Assembly: GCA_946902985.2 (NCBI GenBank)
Contig: OX336389.2
Location: 173,176,704 to 173,240,703 of the forward strand
Origin: Meconema thalassinum
Lineage: Eukaryota > Arthropoda > Insecta > Orthoptera > Tettigoniidae
DNA: 64,000 nt
Direction of reading: 5' to 3'
Position numbers and translations under genes: made by a program. The notes beneath the pieces are model-generated. The model saw only the letters and a list, made by a program, of their open reading frames with translations, did not search any database and had not been told where the DNA came from. The first letter of the stretch is position 1. Each line of letters opens with the position of its first letter. Below, piece after piece: positions 1 through 11,916 of this stretch.

Positions 1-1250
1 TTCTACCTTATAAAAGAGGGCTGAAATGTCCTGTTTATTTCTTCTCCAGCTTGATGTAAATGTAAAGCAGGTTTGCAATCTCATGAATGAAACCAACTTG
101 AACAAATTGCAGTACAAAACCTCAAACAGAGGCTGAAACCACCATAAGATGTATATAACTTACTGTAAAATATCACTGTACAGTTCACATACTTTCTATT
201 CCTGTGGTTTGATATTGAATTATGAATTACAAGAATGGACACATTGCTTCTGGATTATAGTTTGCAATGGATAAGTGGTGTTTTTCATTAAAACATAAAA
301 TTCAGGTACGACTTACTATGAAGATAAGTTTTTAGTTAGGGTTGATATTTTTAGTCAGTAAGAAACAAATCGCCACCCACCAATTGTAATGTTGTGCGTG
401 TTTGCATTATAGAAAATGCCGATGAATTATTAAAGGCACCAATTGAAACTTAAAATAAACAGATGCTGATCACGGAAAGTAAACGTCACAAGCCATCACC
501 TGTAAATATTTACTTCGCGTTATTTACTGTTACAATTTTGACATTTGACAGTAAGCTTGTACGGTTGGTAATAGTTTTTAACACGATTTTCCCCTCACCT
601 TTTGCCTCAGATACCAAATATCATGTCTGAGAGACTAATCAACCGATTCTAACGGGTCTACTGAGTAAAAATATCACTGAATATCACAGAGACAAACTGT
701 CATAGACAGATTTAGATACATCGTATAAACGTAAAAAGAACAAGCGATATCTGTTCAAACTAAGTCGCCTGAGGACCTGTCAACACACACGACAAACAAG
801 AGCAAAACAAACTGCTTATCAAAGAGGTACTGTCAAAGAAGAGTGAAGTTGTTTTGTAGAATATTCAGAGTACAATTCAGTAATACTCGCGCTAGAGTGC
901 CGTACAGCGCTAGCTTCGTGAACAATACACAGTTACTATTTGTACATTACAGGACTGCGTAAACTGGTTAGTTGATTATAGCATTCAAGATAGCATTCAT
1001 TATCAATATACGGGAAGGTAGTAAAGGCACACGAGAAGAGTGGGATCACATTAGGCCATTTTTCATTTGTAAAACCGTTCATTGCCATTGTAATGCAATG
1101 CTGTGCAAAGTGATAACTGATAAGTTTATTTGAACTTGTTACCAATAAAATAATATGCTTTGTCTACTAAATTTTACTAAATATATGATATTATTTTGTA
1201 GCATGAAGCCTAATATAGTAATGCCACTCATATCCTTGATGTTAGTGAGG
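1..1250. other. No gene recognised
   Basis: This AT-rich stretch has only short chance reading frames. I saw no protein motif, tRNA-like box or terminal repeat. It could be host intergenic DNA or old unrecognised TE. Confidence 0.5.
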
Positions 1251-1253
1251 GGG

Positions 1254-1640
1254 CGTATACCAAGCCATTAAATCTTCCTAGTGTAAACTGATCCGGTGAT
1301 TCAACTAGCGGTAGCCAAGCTCAACTTGCAGCAAGTTAGGGATGGGGGTTTCTCCCAGTTGGTTGATTTCCCCACGAGAGGGAATACTACTTTAGATGTC
1401 TATTTAGTACGACCTGTGGCGCTGTATATTAGTTGTATGAAAGTTCCTGGAATTAGTAACCATTCCCGTGTTGAACTAAATATTAGACATAGTGACACTC
1501 CAATACTTGACTCCGTCGGAGCAGTTAAAATATTTCAGTACAGCAGTTCTATTTTCCGTAGTATTTCTGGTTCACATAGTATTGGATACTCCCTAAGTTC
1601 TACGGTCGTAGACGTGATTGTGACTGGGTAAAGAGCTTGT
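1254..1640 (+). pseudogene. Endonuclease fragment of a CR1/L2-like retrotransposon
   Basis: A 111-codon frame (1296-1631) reads LNLQQV, then QLVDFPTRGNTTLDVYLV, then PGISNHSRVEL. This is the order seen near the C-terminal end of the apurinic-type endonuclease of CR1/L2-like non-LTR retrotransposons: a -PTRG-(D/N)NTLD- segment followed by PG(I/L)S(D/N)H. The neighbouring endonuclease core upstream and RT downstream are absent, so this is a small scrap. The last ~45 residues no longer resemble the family, which suggests frameshift or decay. The clade is uncertain. It lies just upstream of I-clade copy 1, in the same orientation. Confidence 0.55.
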
Positions 1641-2005
1641 ATCCTATGCCGAAGCCATAACGATCAAAAAGAAGAAGGTTCCGTAAAATAATGACCATAG
1701 GAAACATGCGCATGATCTTCAATTGCCAAGATCTTGCACTGTTTCCATACGACGATGCTTTGTACTACTAAGGTTTCATAATCAGCTTTTGTTTTGAAGC
1801 GCAGACGTTCTCATACCTCCCCATTCGTATCCCAACCTCCATACGGTGTGCATCTGTGCAGTGAGTGGTATTGGGTGTAGGGAACCTGCTTTAGAGTGTT
1901 GAGTGGAAGTCGGGTTTGTGGCCTGTTATCTGTTTAGTGTGTTAGTGTCTCTTTAGTGTCTAAGCAGGTTAGTACCCCCTTCTTTATAGGGGATAACTAT
2001 TCAAC

Positions 2006-3407
2006 GTGTCGTCCGAAAGTGGTGGTAGTCAGATGGGGCGACCCCCGGACTAACTTGAACATGTGGAATACGAGGGTGTAGCGTCCGTGGAAAGTATGCT
2101 AGTAGTGTCGGACGTTGAGATAGTATCAACGCCAACAACTGCCATTCCTGAACCTGCTCCAATTATTGATAAACGACAGCCTTTGTCCAATGACAACCGG
2201 TACTATGACCACCACACAGGGCCGTTCACGGTGTTTGTGCAAGGTGATGGAGACCAACATATTGGTAATTTACATCCGATGGCATTGGGAAAGCTCTTTT
2301 TCGAAAATAAGATCGTGGGTATAAAGAATATTCAGCGCAAAGGACGCAATCGTGTGCAGGTTCAATTTAACAAGGCCATAGAAGCTAACTCATTTTTATA
2401 CAATCCCTAATTACCAGCAAAGCACTTAGTCGCATTTGTCCCGTCCGCAAACGTCCAACGTGTTGGGCTAATTAGAGGCGTAGACACAGCATTAACAAAT
2501 GAGGAAATATTAGAATATATTGATTCGCCTGTCCCAATTGTGCGAGTCCAGCGTTTTTTTTTTTTTTTCGGAAAAAGATGATAAATGATAAGTTAGAATC
2601 CCTTCCTACAGGGACTGTGAAAATTTTCTTTAAAACACAAAGGCTACCTGATTACGTATCTATTTTTAACGTGCGCCTACAGGTAACTTTATTCATTTTC
2701 TCTCCCATTATATGTTTGGACTGTCAACGCTACGGGCATGTAAAACTACACTGTCGGGCTCGCGCCCCAGTTTGCGGACACTGTGCGCAGGGACACTCGA
2801 CGGAAACATGTAAGGAGACTCTTTTCAAATGTGCTAATTGTGGCGACAATCATCCGGCAGGCGCCGCACGCTGCCCGGAATTGGAGAAACAAAAGTCCAT
2901 AAAACGCCAAATGAGTACCGAAAATAAATCGTACCACGAAGTCATTACGGCTAACTACAGTGTACCGTTTAATCCTCTTACCCTCCCGCAGCAATTTTCA
3001 ACCTTAGAACAGTCTAATATTACGCGTCGAGAGGATCCGCCGAGAAAACGAAAGTATACAGAACTAGTGTCCCCCAAGCCGAAGGTGGTGCAACCCCTAG
3101 GTTACGACCGTAGGGCCTATCTTGATATCTTAAAGCAACCGTCTGGCAGTGGTGTAGGGGTGGCCTAGCCACCCTCCGCAATAGGTGAGGAAATTTCGAA
3201 GAAACGGTCTTCTCAAACATCTGGTACTTCGCGGACCCGTCGCATGACATAATTAAAGATTTCCAGAAATTACAAGAATTATTAGGGCACAACGCTCAAT
3301 GGAGCTATTATGTGAAACAATTATTGGAAAAAATAGTTCCATTACCTCCCATTTCTCCTACCACAAAATATAATACCCTAGTAAGTAGTAGTCCTACAGC
3401 GGACTAA
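2006..3407 (+). pseudogene. I-clade ORF1 (gag-like, CCHC), copy 1
   Basis: This is the remnant of the nucleic-acid-binding ORF1 protein. Aligned with intact copy 3, the start ATG is a GTG (2006-2008). A TAA follows at codon 16, another stop lies near 2408, and a 16-T run near 2555-2570 breaks the frame. Conserved blocks include HHTGPFTVFVQGDGDQ, HPMALGKLFFENKIVGIKNI and GTVKIFFKTQRLPDYVSIFN. Three zinc knuckles follow in series: CLDCQRYGHVKLHC, then a CX2CX3HX4C, then CANCGDNHPAGAARC. The domain order matches copy 3, but no full-length protein can be made. Confidence 0.8.
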
Positions 3408-3422
3408 TTTGGATGCGTGCTA

Positions 3423-6400
3423 TATGTTACTACTCCAGTGGAATTGTCGTAGTATTTGAAATAAAAAGCATGAATTACTGCTTTTAATCCAGGAGTATGA
3501 TCCGGATATCATATTACTACAGGAAACATGGCTTCGTGCCTCGTATAGATTTTCGCTTCCCAACTATCAGGTTGAACGTCAGGATGGTCCAGGATATCGT
3601 GGCATCATGACGCTATTCAAAAAGTCCTTACGATACTCTCCCCTCTCTACTCAATTCTATATTCCTCACACTTATCATCACACTTTCCTTGTGGAAGATT
3701 TTCATGTAAGTCATATTTATTGTACCCCGGGTATACAAGGTTCCCATCGGCAATGGCAGACATATTTCCGGTTCATGCGAGGGATTTTAATGCACATCAC
3801 GCCTTGTGGGGCAGTGGCCGCATTAATCCGAAAGGACGTCACATCGCTGCAGCTATACAGGATTTACACCTACATCTCTTAAAAGATGGATCACCCACGC
3901 GCATTACCCCACCAAATAGTCCCCAAAGTGCGGTGGATCTAAGTGTCACTACTTTAGACTTAGCTCATAAGATGACATGGAAGACCGTACAGGATACGCA
4001 TCAAAGCGATCATTATCCAATTATAATCAACTATGATGTCTCGCGTACCCGACATATCCCAAAAAATGTATTTAAGGTCAAGCAAAATTGACGATTTTTT
4101 TGATCATAAGTTGTTTTCTCGCTTTTTAGAGGATAGACTTTCACAGCATACACAGGTGCTCAGTAACAGTTATACCCTTTTATTAGAGAATATCCGAACC
4201 TATTTTAATATATATCACCCTTTAATTACAACGACCGGTCCTCCAAATAATCGTGGTCCCTTACCCTCATGGTGGGATCAAGAATGCGGACAGCTGGCAC
4301 GACGGCGCAAGGCGAGTTTAAAAGCTTTTCGACATTATGGCTCTCAAACATCTTATTTGAGATACAAAAGTCTCACCGCGCAAATCCAACGTGTATTTAA
4401 TGATAAAAGACGGGAAGCGTGGAAATTATACATTACCCAATTAAGCAGTACTACGTCCCTAAACAGCATTTGGACGGCTATTAAACATTTCCCTAATAAT
4501 CGTACTATATCATCCCCCTCCCAACTTTCGGCGCAGGGATACCATGACCTGTATCATACTTGGACACCAGAAATAGTTATTCGCTTGCCTACATCTGGTT
4601 CCCTGGACCGTTTTTCCAGTTTAATGCAGCCTATTACAAGTAGCGAATTACGACACACATTTCGTCACAAAAAATCATCCAGCCCAGGGATTGATGGAGT
4701 GACTTATAAAATGATCGCTCGATTTCCAGTAAATGCCCAGAGTATCATTCTTCAACTGTATAATTCCATCTTATGCACAGGGACCTTCCCGGAGGATTGG
4801 ATTGTTTTTCAAACTGTACCGATTCTTAAACCCATGAAAGATGCTCGATTACCAAGTAGTTATCGTGGTATCCAACTTGGATCTTGTTTCCGAAAAAAAT
4901 TCTAACATATTCTTCTCCGACGGCTTCAATGGTGCCTAGAATATTATAACCTGTTTCCAAAAACCCAATTTGCATTTAGAAAAAATCTTGGTACATCTGA
5001 CCCCATAAATATATTCCTTACTGATCTACTCCTAGCAAAAGGAAAGAAAATGCACACAGTAACAGTGTTCCTTGACCTCAAAAATGCATATGATTCGGTT
5101 GATCCATATCTTCTTATTCAACTTCTGAGGGATCTACTATTTCCCCTTCCCTTCAGGTGATTAATACAAAATATGCTATGTCATCGTCATATTACTTTAA
5201 ACTCCCCAGCTGGTGTCTTTGATTCTCGACATACTTCTTATGGTGTTCCACAGGGAGACGTTCTAAGCGGGCTTTTATACTTAATTTACACCCGTACTTT
5301 GGAAACAGTCATTTTACCGCACGCTCGCATTCTTCAATATGCGGATGACATTCTAATATATTGCACTCGAGAAGAGTTTTCCTCATGTCGAAGGGATATA
5401 TACCACGCCTTATCTCATGCTCATGACTGGTTACATCAATACGGATTTGAAACCTCTGTAGGAAAAAACGCTGCGATGATTTTTACGCACAAACGAATTC
5501 ACGACAGTTCTCCCATATTATACCGTCAAGGTCACAATCCGGTGGTGACAAGTGCCAAATACTTAGGGATTCATATTGACAAGAAAATGCAATGGGAGGG
5601 ACATACGCAATACCTTCAGCGTCATCTCGCCATTAAAATTAATGTTCTAAAGTCACTCACTAGACGCAATTGGGGGGCGGACCCAGAATCATTATTAACG
5701 GTTTATCGTAACATCATCCGTTCTGTGCTGGATTATAATTCCTTTCTTTTTTCGATTCAATGCCCAGCACTAGGCTCCTCCGGTTAGAGAGAATCCAGTT
5801 TTCCGCCTTGCGTATAATTATTGGTGCGTTTCGATCAACCCCCACAGGAGCCCTGTTAGCTGAAACCGGAGAAATGTCACTTCAGCATCGGCGCAGATAT
5901 CTTGCATGTATGTACCTGCTACGAAAAATGATGATAACAACATCTCCTATCGTTCCTAAATTACAACTATTAGGGGAATATTATACGCGTCGATTATTGC
6001 CCACCGCTTCTCGTCCAGCATTACTAACCGCATATTCCATGCTTCAACCGTACCGCCATAATATATTAAAAATCATGCGGTTACCGATCTACACAATTCC
6101 GTATGCTGCAACGTACTTTCAACCTCATATTCTTCAGAACTCCTTACCCCAAGTATATCAGTCTTTTCAACATCATCCTGTAATCATTCCCCGCATTTTT
6201 GGGAGATAACGGATCCTTTGATCTCCTGCATCATTTTTTATACAGATGGTTCTAAAATGGTTAATCCTGCTCGTGTGGGAGCAGCCTTCTGTGCTCCGGA
6301 GTTACAAATATCATTTCAGTATACTTTACCACCTGACGTCTCGATATTTACAGCCGAAATTTTTGCCATCCGTCAGACGTGTTTTTATATTAAAAAAAAA

Positions 6401-7105
6401 AAAACAGGCCATCCGTCATGCTTTAATTTGTACCGATTCCATGAGTGTAGTGCAAGCACTTCAAAATGTTAGAGAGGCCGACAATTGGTTTTATGTCAAT
6501 TAGTGCAACAATTGTACACTTTACATACGGAGGGTTTTGAAGTCAGTATCACGTGGGTACCCGGCCATTCTCATATTGAGGGAAACGAAATAGCGGATAA
6601 CCTTGCCAAAGATGCAGCCAAAGGCCAAGGCAAAACCTACAACATCGCCATACCAATGTCAGATCTGCGTTCTATAATTAGATCGACGATACAGGAGAAC
6701 TGCCAAGTCACGTGGACTACCTACGCAAGAGTTAAGGCCAAACACTATTTTGGGTTACAACCGACTATTTTCAACAAACCATGGTTTCAGGGAGGGAAAT
6801 ACACACGACGTCATATCATTACAATCATTCGTCTACGTTTTAACCATGCACTATCGCCGGTGTATTTATTCCGCATAAAACGACGTGATGATCCTCTATG
6901 TTCGTGTTTACATATGGAGGGTTCCTTAAATCATATTCTATTTCAATGTCCACAATATGATTATCAACGCGCCTTAATGTTGAGAGCTTTACAAGATTTA
7001 GGGTATGCACTTCCTTTAAATGTGGCCACATTGGTACATACATCTACAATTCCACTGGTTAGCAGCATAGTAGCCTTTTTAGACAATATTAATTTAAAGA
7101 TTTGA
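3423..7105 (+). pseudogene. I-clade ORF2 (EN-RT-RNase H), copy 1
   Basis: It begins ATG LLLQWNCRSI with a stop a few codons in (3423 on). Endonuclease motifs follow: LLQETWL, FNAHHALWGSGR, and SAVDLSVTT...DTHQSDHYPI. RT motifs are SSPGIDGVTYKM, YRGIQLGSCFRK, FLDLKNAYDSVD, GVPQGDVLSGLLY and the catalytic YADD (in ILQYADDILIYC). RNase H motifs are IFYTDGSKM, FTAEIFAIRQT, a CTDSMSV-type block and WVPGHSHIEGNEIADNLA. A C-terminal CX1CX6HX4C-like finger (CSCLHMEGSLNHILFQC) ends it. Frameshifts lie near 4030-4090, 4905, 5150, 5785, 6200 and a 12-A run at 6391-6402. It is a dead copy. Confidence 0.85.
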
Positions 7106-7321
7106 ACGGGTAATCCTTTCCCATATCCATATGTGTGACCCGGTCATGTGTGTATATGTGTAGTGAGTCACCAAGGTGGGTCGCTTCGGTGTGAAGAGTT
7201 AATACCATTTGTGTCCTCGTCTCTATTTCCTATGGTTTCCTCATACAGTATGTATCTCTCCGCGTTGCGTCATACTCTTGTTTGAGATTCCCCGCTACTT
7301 ACTGGTCTTACGTTTTCAATT

Positions 7322-9655
7322 GGTTGTTGTTGTTTGAGTCTTCAGTCTTTTGACTGGTTTGATGCAGCTCTCCATGCCTCCCTGTCCTGAGCTAATCGTT
7401 CCATCTCTACATAGCTACCACACCCTACATCAGAGGCAATCTGTTGAACATATTCTAACCTTGGTCTACCCCTACAGTTCTTGTCCTCGACCCTTCCTTC
7501 CATAACTAAGCTTGCTATTCCTGGGTGTCTTAGCATGTGTCCTACCTACCTATCTCTTCATTAGCAGTCGCCAGAAACATCTCTCCTCTCCCACTCGTCT
7601 TAATACCTCTTCGTTTGTAACCCTATCGACCCATCTGATCTTCATCATTCTCCTGTAACACCACACTTCAAATGCTACAATTCTCCTCTTTTCTGCTGCA
7701 CAAATAGTCCAAGTTTCACTTCCATACAGCGCCACGCTCCAGACAAAGGCTTTCAAAAATGACTTCCTAATACCTAAATCTATATTCGATGTCAACAAAT
7801 TCCTTTTTTGTAGAAGTGCTTTCCTTGCCTGAGCCAACCTACTTTTTATATCCTCTTTGCTTCGTCCATCACTGGTTATTTTGCTTCCTATGTAACAGAA
7901 GTCTCCTACTTCCTTCAGTTTTTCACCTGCCAATTTGATGTCCATAGAGGTTTCTGATTTATTTCAGCTGCATTCTAGTATTTTTGTTTTACAATTATTA
8001 ATTTTCATCATGTATTCTTTCCGTAAGACGGAGTCCATACCATTCAAAAACTCATTCAAATCCTCAGGCTTGTCGGCCAAGATGACGATATCATCAGCAA
8101 ATCTCAAGAGTTGAAATTATTTCTCCTTGAATCTTCACTCCAACTTTAAATTTTTCTCTAATTTCCTTCATTGCTTGTTCAATGTAAAGATTGAAAAGTA
8201 TGGGTGATAAGTTGCAGCCTTACCTAACACCTTTCTGAATATCAGCTTCTCTCTCATGTCCTTCACCTCGAATGACTGCTGTCTGGTTTCTGTATAGATT
8301 GTAGATCACCCTCCTATCCCTGTACTTTATTCCAATAGATTTCAAAATGTCAAACAATTTAGTCCAATCAACGTTATCAAAAGCCTTTTCTAAGTCTACA
8401 AATGCCATGAACGTTCTCTTATCTTTCCTTATTCTACCTTCCAAAATCAGCCTAAGACTTAGTACAGCTTCCCTTGTTCCTACATTTCTCCTGAAACCAA
8501 ACTGGTCTTCACCCAACTCCCTTTCTATCTGGCTTTCAATCCTCTTGTAAATTATTCTAGACAGGATCTTTGAAGCATGAGTAATCAAGCTGATTGTACG
8601 GTAATCTTCACATCTGTCAGCTCCCACTTTCTTTGGTATGTGGATTCTTCTTGAAATCAGAGGGTACCTCACCGGTCTCATAAATCCTACACACCAAGTA
8701 AAATAACCTGATCAGACCATCTCCAATGCAGCGTAACAACTCAATCGGTATATCATCTATGACTGGTGCATTGTTCCTGCTTAAGTCCTCCAATGCTCTG
8801 TCAAATTCTGATCTCAATATTAAATCTCCTTTCGCATCCTCATCAATTTCCTCCTCCCTTTCCATTAGACGATTCTCAATCTACTTTCCCTTATACAAAC
8901 TCTCTATGTAAGCTTTCCATCTCTCAACCTTTTCTTCCCTATCTGTTAGAGGCTTTCCATTTGTGTCCTTATTATTACAGCACTTAGTCTTCCTTTCCCC
9001 AAATGTATTCTTAATCCTTCGATAAGCTGTGTCTACTTTTCCTAATTTCAGACAATTTTCTATACCTGCACATTTCTCATTCAACCACTCTTCTTTCGCT
9101 TCCTTGCACTTCTTGTTGACCTCATTTCTCAGACGTCTGTATTCTGCTTTCCCCTTTTCATCTCTTACATGCTTGTGTTTCCGCCTTTCATCCATCAATT
9201 CTAGTATATCCTGAGTGATCCAAGGTTTTCTACCTATTCTTTCTTTCCTACCAATGTTTCCTTCTGCGGATTTTGTTATTTCATTCTTCAAAAGTGCCCA
9301 TTCGTCTGCAATTGAAGTTTGTTTAGGGTTTTTCATTAGTCCTTCCTTTATACTCTTCTTGAATCATTCGTTTACATCCTTTACATTCAGTCTGTCTATT
9401 GCCCATCTTTTTGGCTTTTGACTTTTCTTCAGTTTCTTCAACTTTAATCTGCATTTCATTACAACCAGATTGTGGTCAGAGTTTATGTCAGCACCAGGAT
9501 ATGTTTTACAATCCAAAATCTGGTTTCGAAACCTCTGCTTGACCATAATGAAGTCGATTTGGTAACGCCCTGTATCTCCTAGTCGCATTCATGTGTATAT
9601 TCTTCTAATATGGTTATTGAATAAGGTGTTACCTATTACCAACTCAAGCTCGGTA
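7322..9655 (-). mobile_element. RTE-clade retrotransposon, 5' truncated
   Basis: A single coding region on the reverse strand runs from mid-endonuclease to the RTE-type C-terminus. The reverse-strand 3' end finishes in a short (AAC)n tail (TTG repeats at about 7322-7332 on the + strand), as RTE elements do. It sits exactly between I-clade copies 1 and 2. The left boundary is good; the right boundary is set where endonuclease similarity stops (about 9650). I could not identify a convincing target-site duplication. Confidence 0.8.
7342..9650 (-). pseudogene. RTE EN-RT polyprotein, broken
   Basis: Reading 9650 to 7342: LVIGNTLFNN..RRIYT, a stop replacing a usual Trp, then GRYQIDFIMVKQRFRN and GADINSDHNLVV. 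These mark the endonuclease C-terminal half. RT follows with EDYRTISLITHASKILSRII, EDQFGFRRNVGTREAV, AFVDLEKAFDNVDW and the catalytic FADD (in RFADDIVILAD, about 8085-8105). The tail has ALYGSETWT, EVWCYRRMMKIRWVDRVTNE and HMLRHPGIASLVMEGRVE, typical of RTE. Stops or frameshifts occur near 9588, 9362, 8880, 8640, 8219, 8110, 7960 and 7555. Multiple separate lesions make it inactive. Confidence 0.85.
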
Positions 9656-9883
9656 GTTGACGGTTCCGGTTACCCAATGATACATACCACTGTACAGTAG
9701 CAATTCAGTTCCACAACAGCTGTGTTCACAGCAACACCTCTAAAGCTTGCGGCTTGCGTGTGTGTGTGATCCGTTGGAGTGTACTTTTGGTTTTGTGTTT
9801 CGTTAGTGCTTGGTGTTGGTGTTTTGTGCCATTGTATTATCGGGCTGTTAATAAGTTTTATATACTAGTTGCGTGTGGTCGCG

Positions 9884-11270
9884 ATGGCGGCTCAGAGCGA
9901 TGGGACGTTAATGGGTCAACCCCCGGACAGTGCAGCGAATGTTGTTGTGGATGGTATTATCCCTATGGAGGATATGTCAATAGTTCATGAGCAACCGATT
10001 ATTTCAACTCAGGAGAAGACGAAACCAATGATGGGATCCTCAACTGACCCAGTACGAACCCCGGCCACGGACTATCGTTATCCTAGCCATCATACTGGAC
10101 CATATATTATTTTTGTGCAGGGGGAAGGGGCTCAGACGATTGGAAATTTACATCCGATGGCCTTGGGTCGGCTTTTCTATGAAAGAAAAATCCCGGGCAT
10201 ACGAGAAATTCAGAAAAGGGACGAAATAGAGTACAAATACAATTCACAAATTATCGCGATGCAAATACTTTTTTGGAAAATCCTATACAACGTGAGAGGA
10301 ATTTGACAGCTTTTATCCCCTCCTCTAATGTCCAACGGGTTGGACTTGTGCGAGGGGTTGACACTTCTCTTACGAATGAGGAACTACTCAAGTATATAGA
10401 TGCTCCTGTCCCCATTTTACGGGTACAGCGCTTCTTTCGAAACAGAACTGTTGATGGACAAACGGAACGCATAGCTACGGGGACTGTGAAAATCTTTTTT
10501 GAGACTCAGAACTTACCACCTTATGTCAGCATTTTTAATGTTATGCTAGAAGTTAACTTGTATATTTTCTCGCCTCTACGATGCACCAAGTGTCAACGTT
10601 ATGGACATGTGCAGTTACATTGCCGGGCTCGAGCCCCTCGCTGTGGCAATTGTGCCGTTGAACACCTCACCTCGGGATGTAAGGAAGTTTTATCTTAATG
10701 TGCCAATTGTGCAGAGAATCACCCGGCAGGTGCCATTCGTTGCGAAATACATCAACAGCAAGTTGAAATTAAAAGACGGATGTGTGTGTGGAAAATAAAT
10801 CGCATAATGAGATCATGAAAAGTCAAATGTGTCCCACATTCAATCCATTAACTTTACCCCAACAATTTCCGCCTTTAAGTTCAGCTCCAAGTGTCAGGCA
10901 GATTGAGCCGGCCCGAAAGCGCAAGTTTACGGAAATCGTTCATACGGCCCCCAAAGTGGTACAACCTCTGGGATATGATAGGAGTGCTTATTGCCAGCTT
11001 TTTAACCATCCGAGATTGGAAAAGGCCCCACCGGTCTTCTCAGCCAAGACGTCGGAGACGAGTAATCTACACAGTCCCGGGCCTGGTTCAGGGTCGCCTG
11101 GATCGGAGCCAACAAAAATTATTTTGGCAGAATTTACTAAACTTATGGAGTTGTTAGGGCATAATGCGCAATGGGTGCATTGCGTTAAAAATTTGATAGA
11201 TAGGGTATTACCTTTGCTACCCCCGTTGGAAAAATCAACACAGCATGACAACCAAACCCTGGGTCACTAG
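9884..11270 (+). pseudogene. I-clade ORF1 (gag-like, CCHC), copy 2
   Basis: The start ATG (9884) is kept: MAAQSDGTLMGQPPDS. Blocks match copy 3: HHTGPYIIFVQGEGAQTIGN, HPMALGRLFYERKIPGIREI, then a frame loss near 10215 and a second frame with VQRVGLVRGVDTSLTNEELL and GTVKIFFETQNLPPYVSIFN. Knuckles CTKCQRYGHVQLHC and CGNCAVEHLTSGC are intact; the third knuckle lies beyond a stop near 10697. The C-terminal part (10782-11270) is readable to QHDNQTLGH. It is broken by at least three lesions. Confidence 0.8.
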
Positions 11271-11583
11271 TTTCACTGATTTTCTTTTCGTTTTTGAAGA
11301 GACGTGTGGCTCCTCCAATGGAATTGCAGGAGTATAGTCAACAAGCGGCATGAATTACTTAAATTAATCGATGACTTCCATCCGGATGTTATTTTTTTTA
11401 CAGGAAACTTGGCTATCGCCCCAATATCGTTTTACGATCCCAATGTATAATGTTGTTAGAGAGGATGGTTCAGGTTATGGCGTTATAAGCACCCTTATTC
11501 GAAATGATATCCCTTTTTCAGTGATCCCCATTTCTTACCTTCTACCACGTAGTTTTCATCAGTGTTTTCAGATCGGCAATACT

Positions 11584-11916
11584 GAAAAGAAAATCCACAG
11601 CCTGCTTCCAGTCTCCGACCGGGTCAGGGATGGAATGAATGAAGCCCCCAACTAGCGGCGAGGATATGAACTGTGCCGGCTGCCGAGGCCTGACGCACTC
11701 CTCTGGGGCAATGATTAAATGAATGACAGATGAAATGAAATGATAGTGGAGAGTGTTGCTGGAATGAAATTTTGACAGGGAAAACCGGAGTACCCGGAGA
11801 AAAACCTGTCTGCCTCCGTTTTGTCCAGCACAGATCTCACATGGAGTGCCCGGGATTTGAACCACGGACCCAGCGGTGAGAGGCCGGCGTGCTGCCGCCT
11901 AAGCCACGGAGGCCTA
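11584..11916 (-). mobile_element. tRNA-derived SINE with 15-bp target-site duplication
   Basis: CAGATCGGCAATACT occurs at 11569-11583 and again at 11917-11931, and removing one copy restores the endonuclease frame of I-clade copy 2. Reading the reverse strand from 11916, an A-box-like TGGCTTAGGCGGCAGC is followed ~35 bp on by a B-box GTGGTTCAAATCCCGG. These are the internal RNA polymerase III promoter elements of tRNA-derived SINEs. The 3' end is GATTTTC-rich. Confidence 0.85.

Larger units (their letters stand above)
1858..7318 (+). mobile_element. I-clade non-LTR retrotransposon, copy 1 (decayed)
   Basis: Two consecutive coding regions are present: a gag-like ORF1 with CCHC knuckles (2006-3407) and an ORF2 with endonuclease, reverse transcriptase and RNase H (3423-7105). 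That layout with RNase H fits the I/Nimb group. A ~150-bp 5' leader precedes ORF1 and ~200 bp of 3' UTR follow ORF2. Both outer boundaries are approximate because I found no target-site duplication. The reverse-strand RTE element abuts the 3' end. Copies 2 (9.66 kb) and 3 (32.1 kb) are the same family and orientation. Confidence 0.8.
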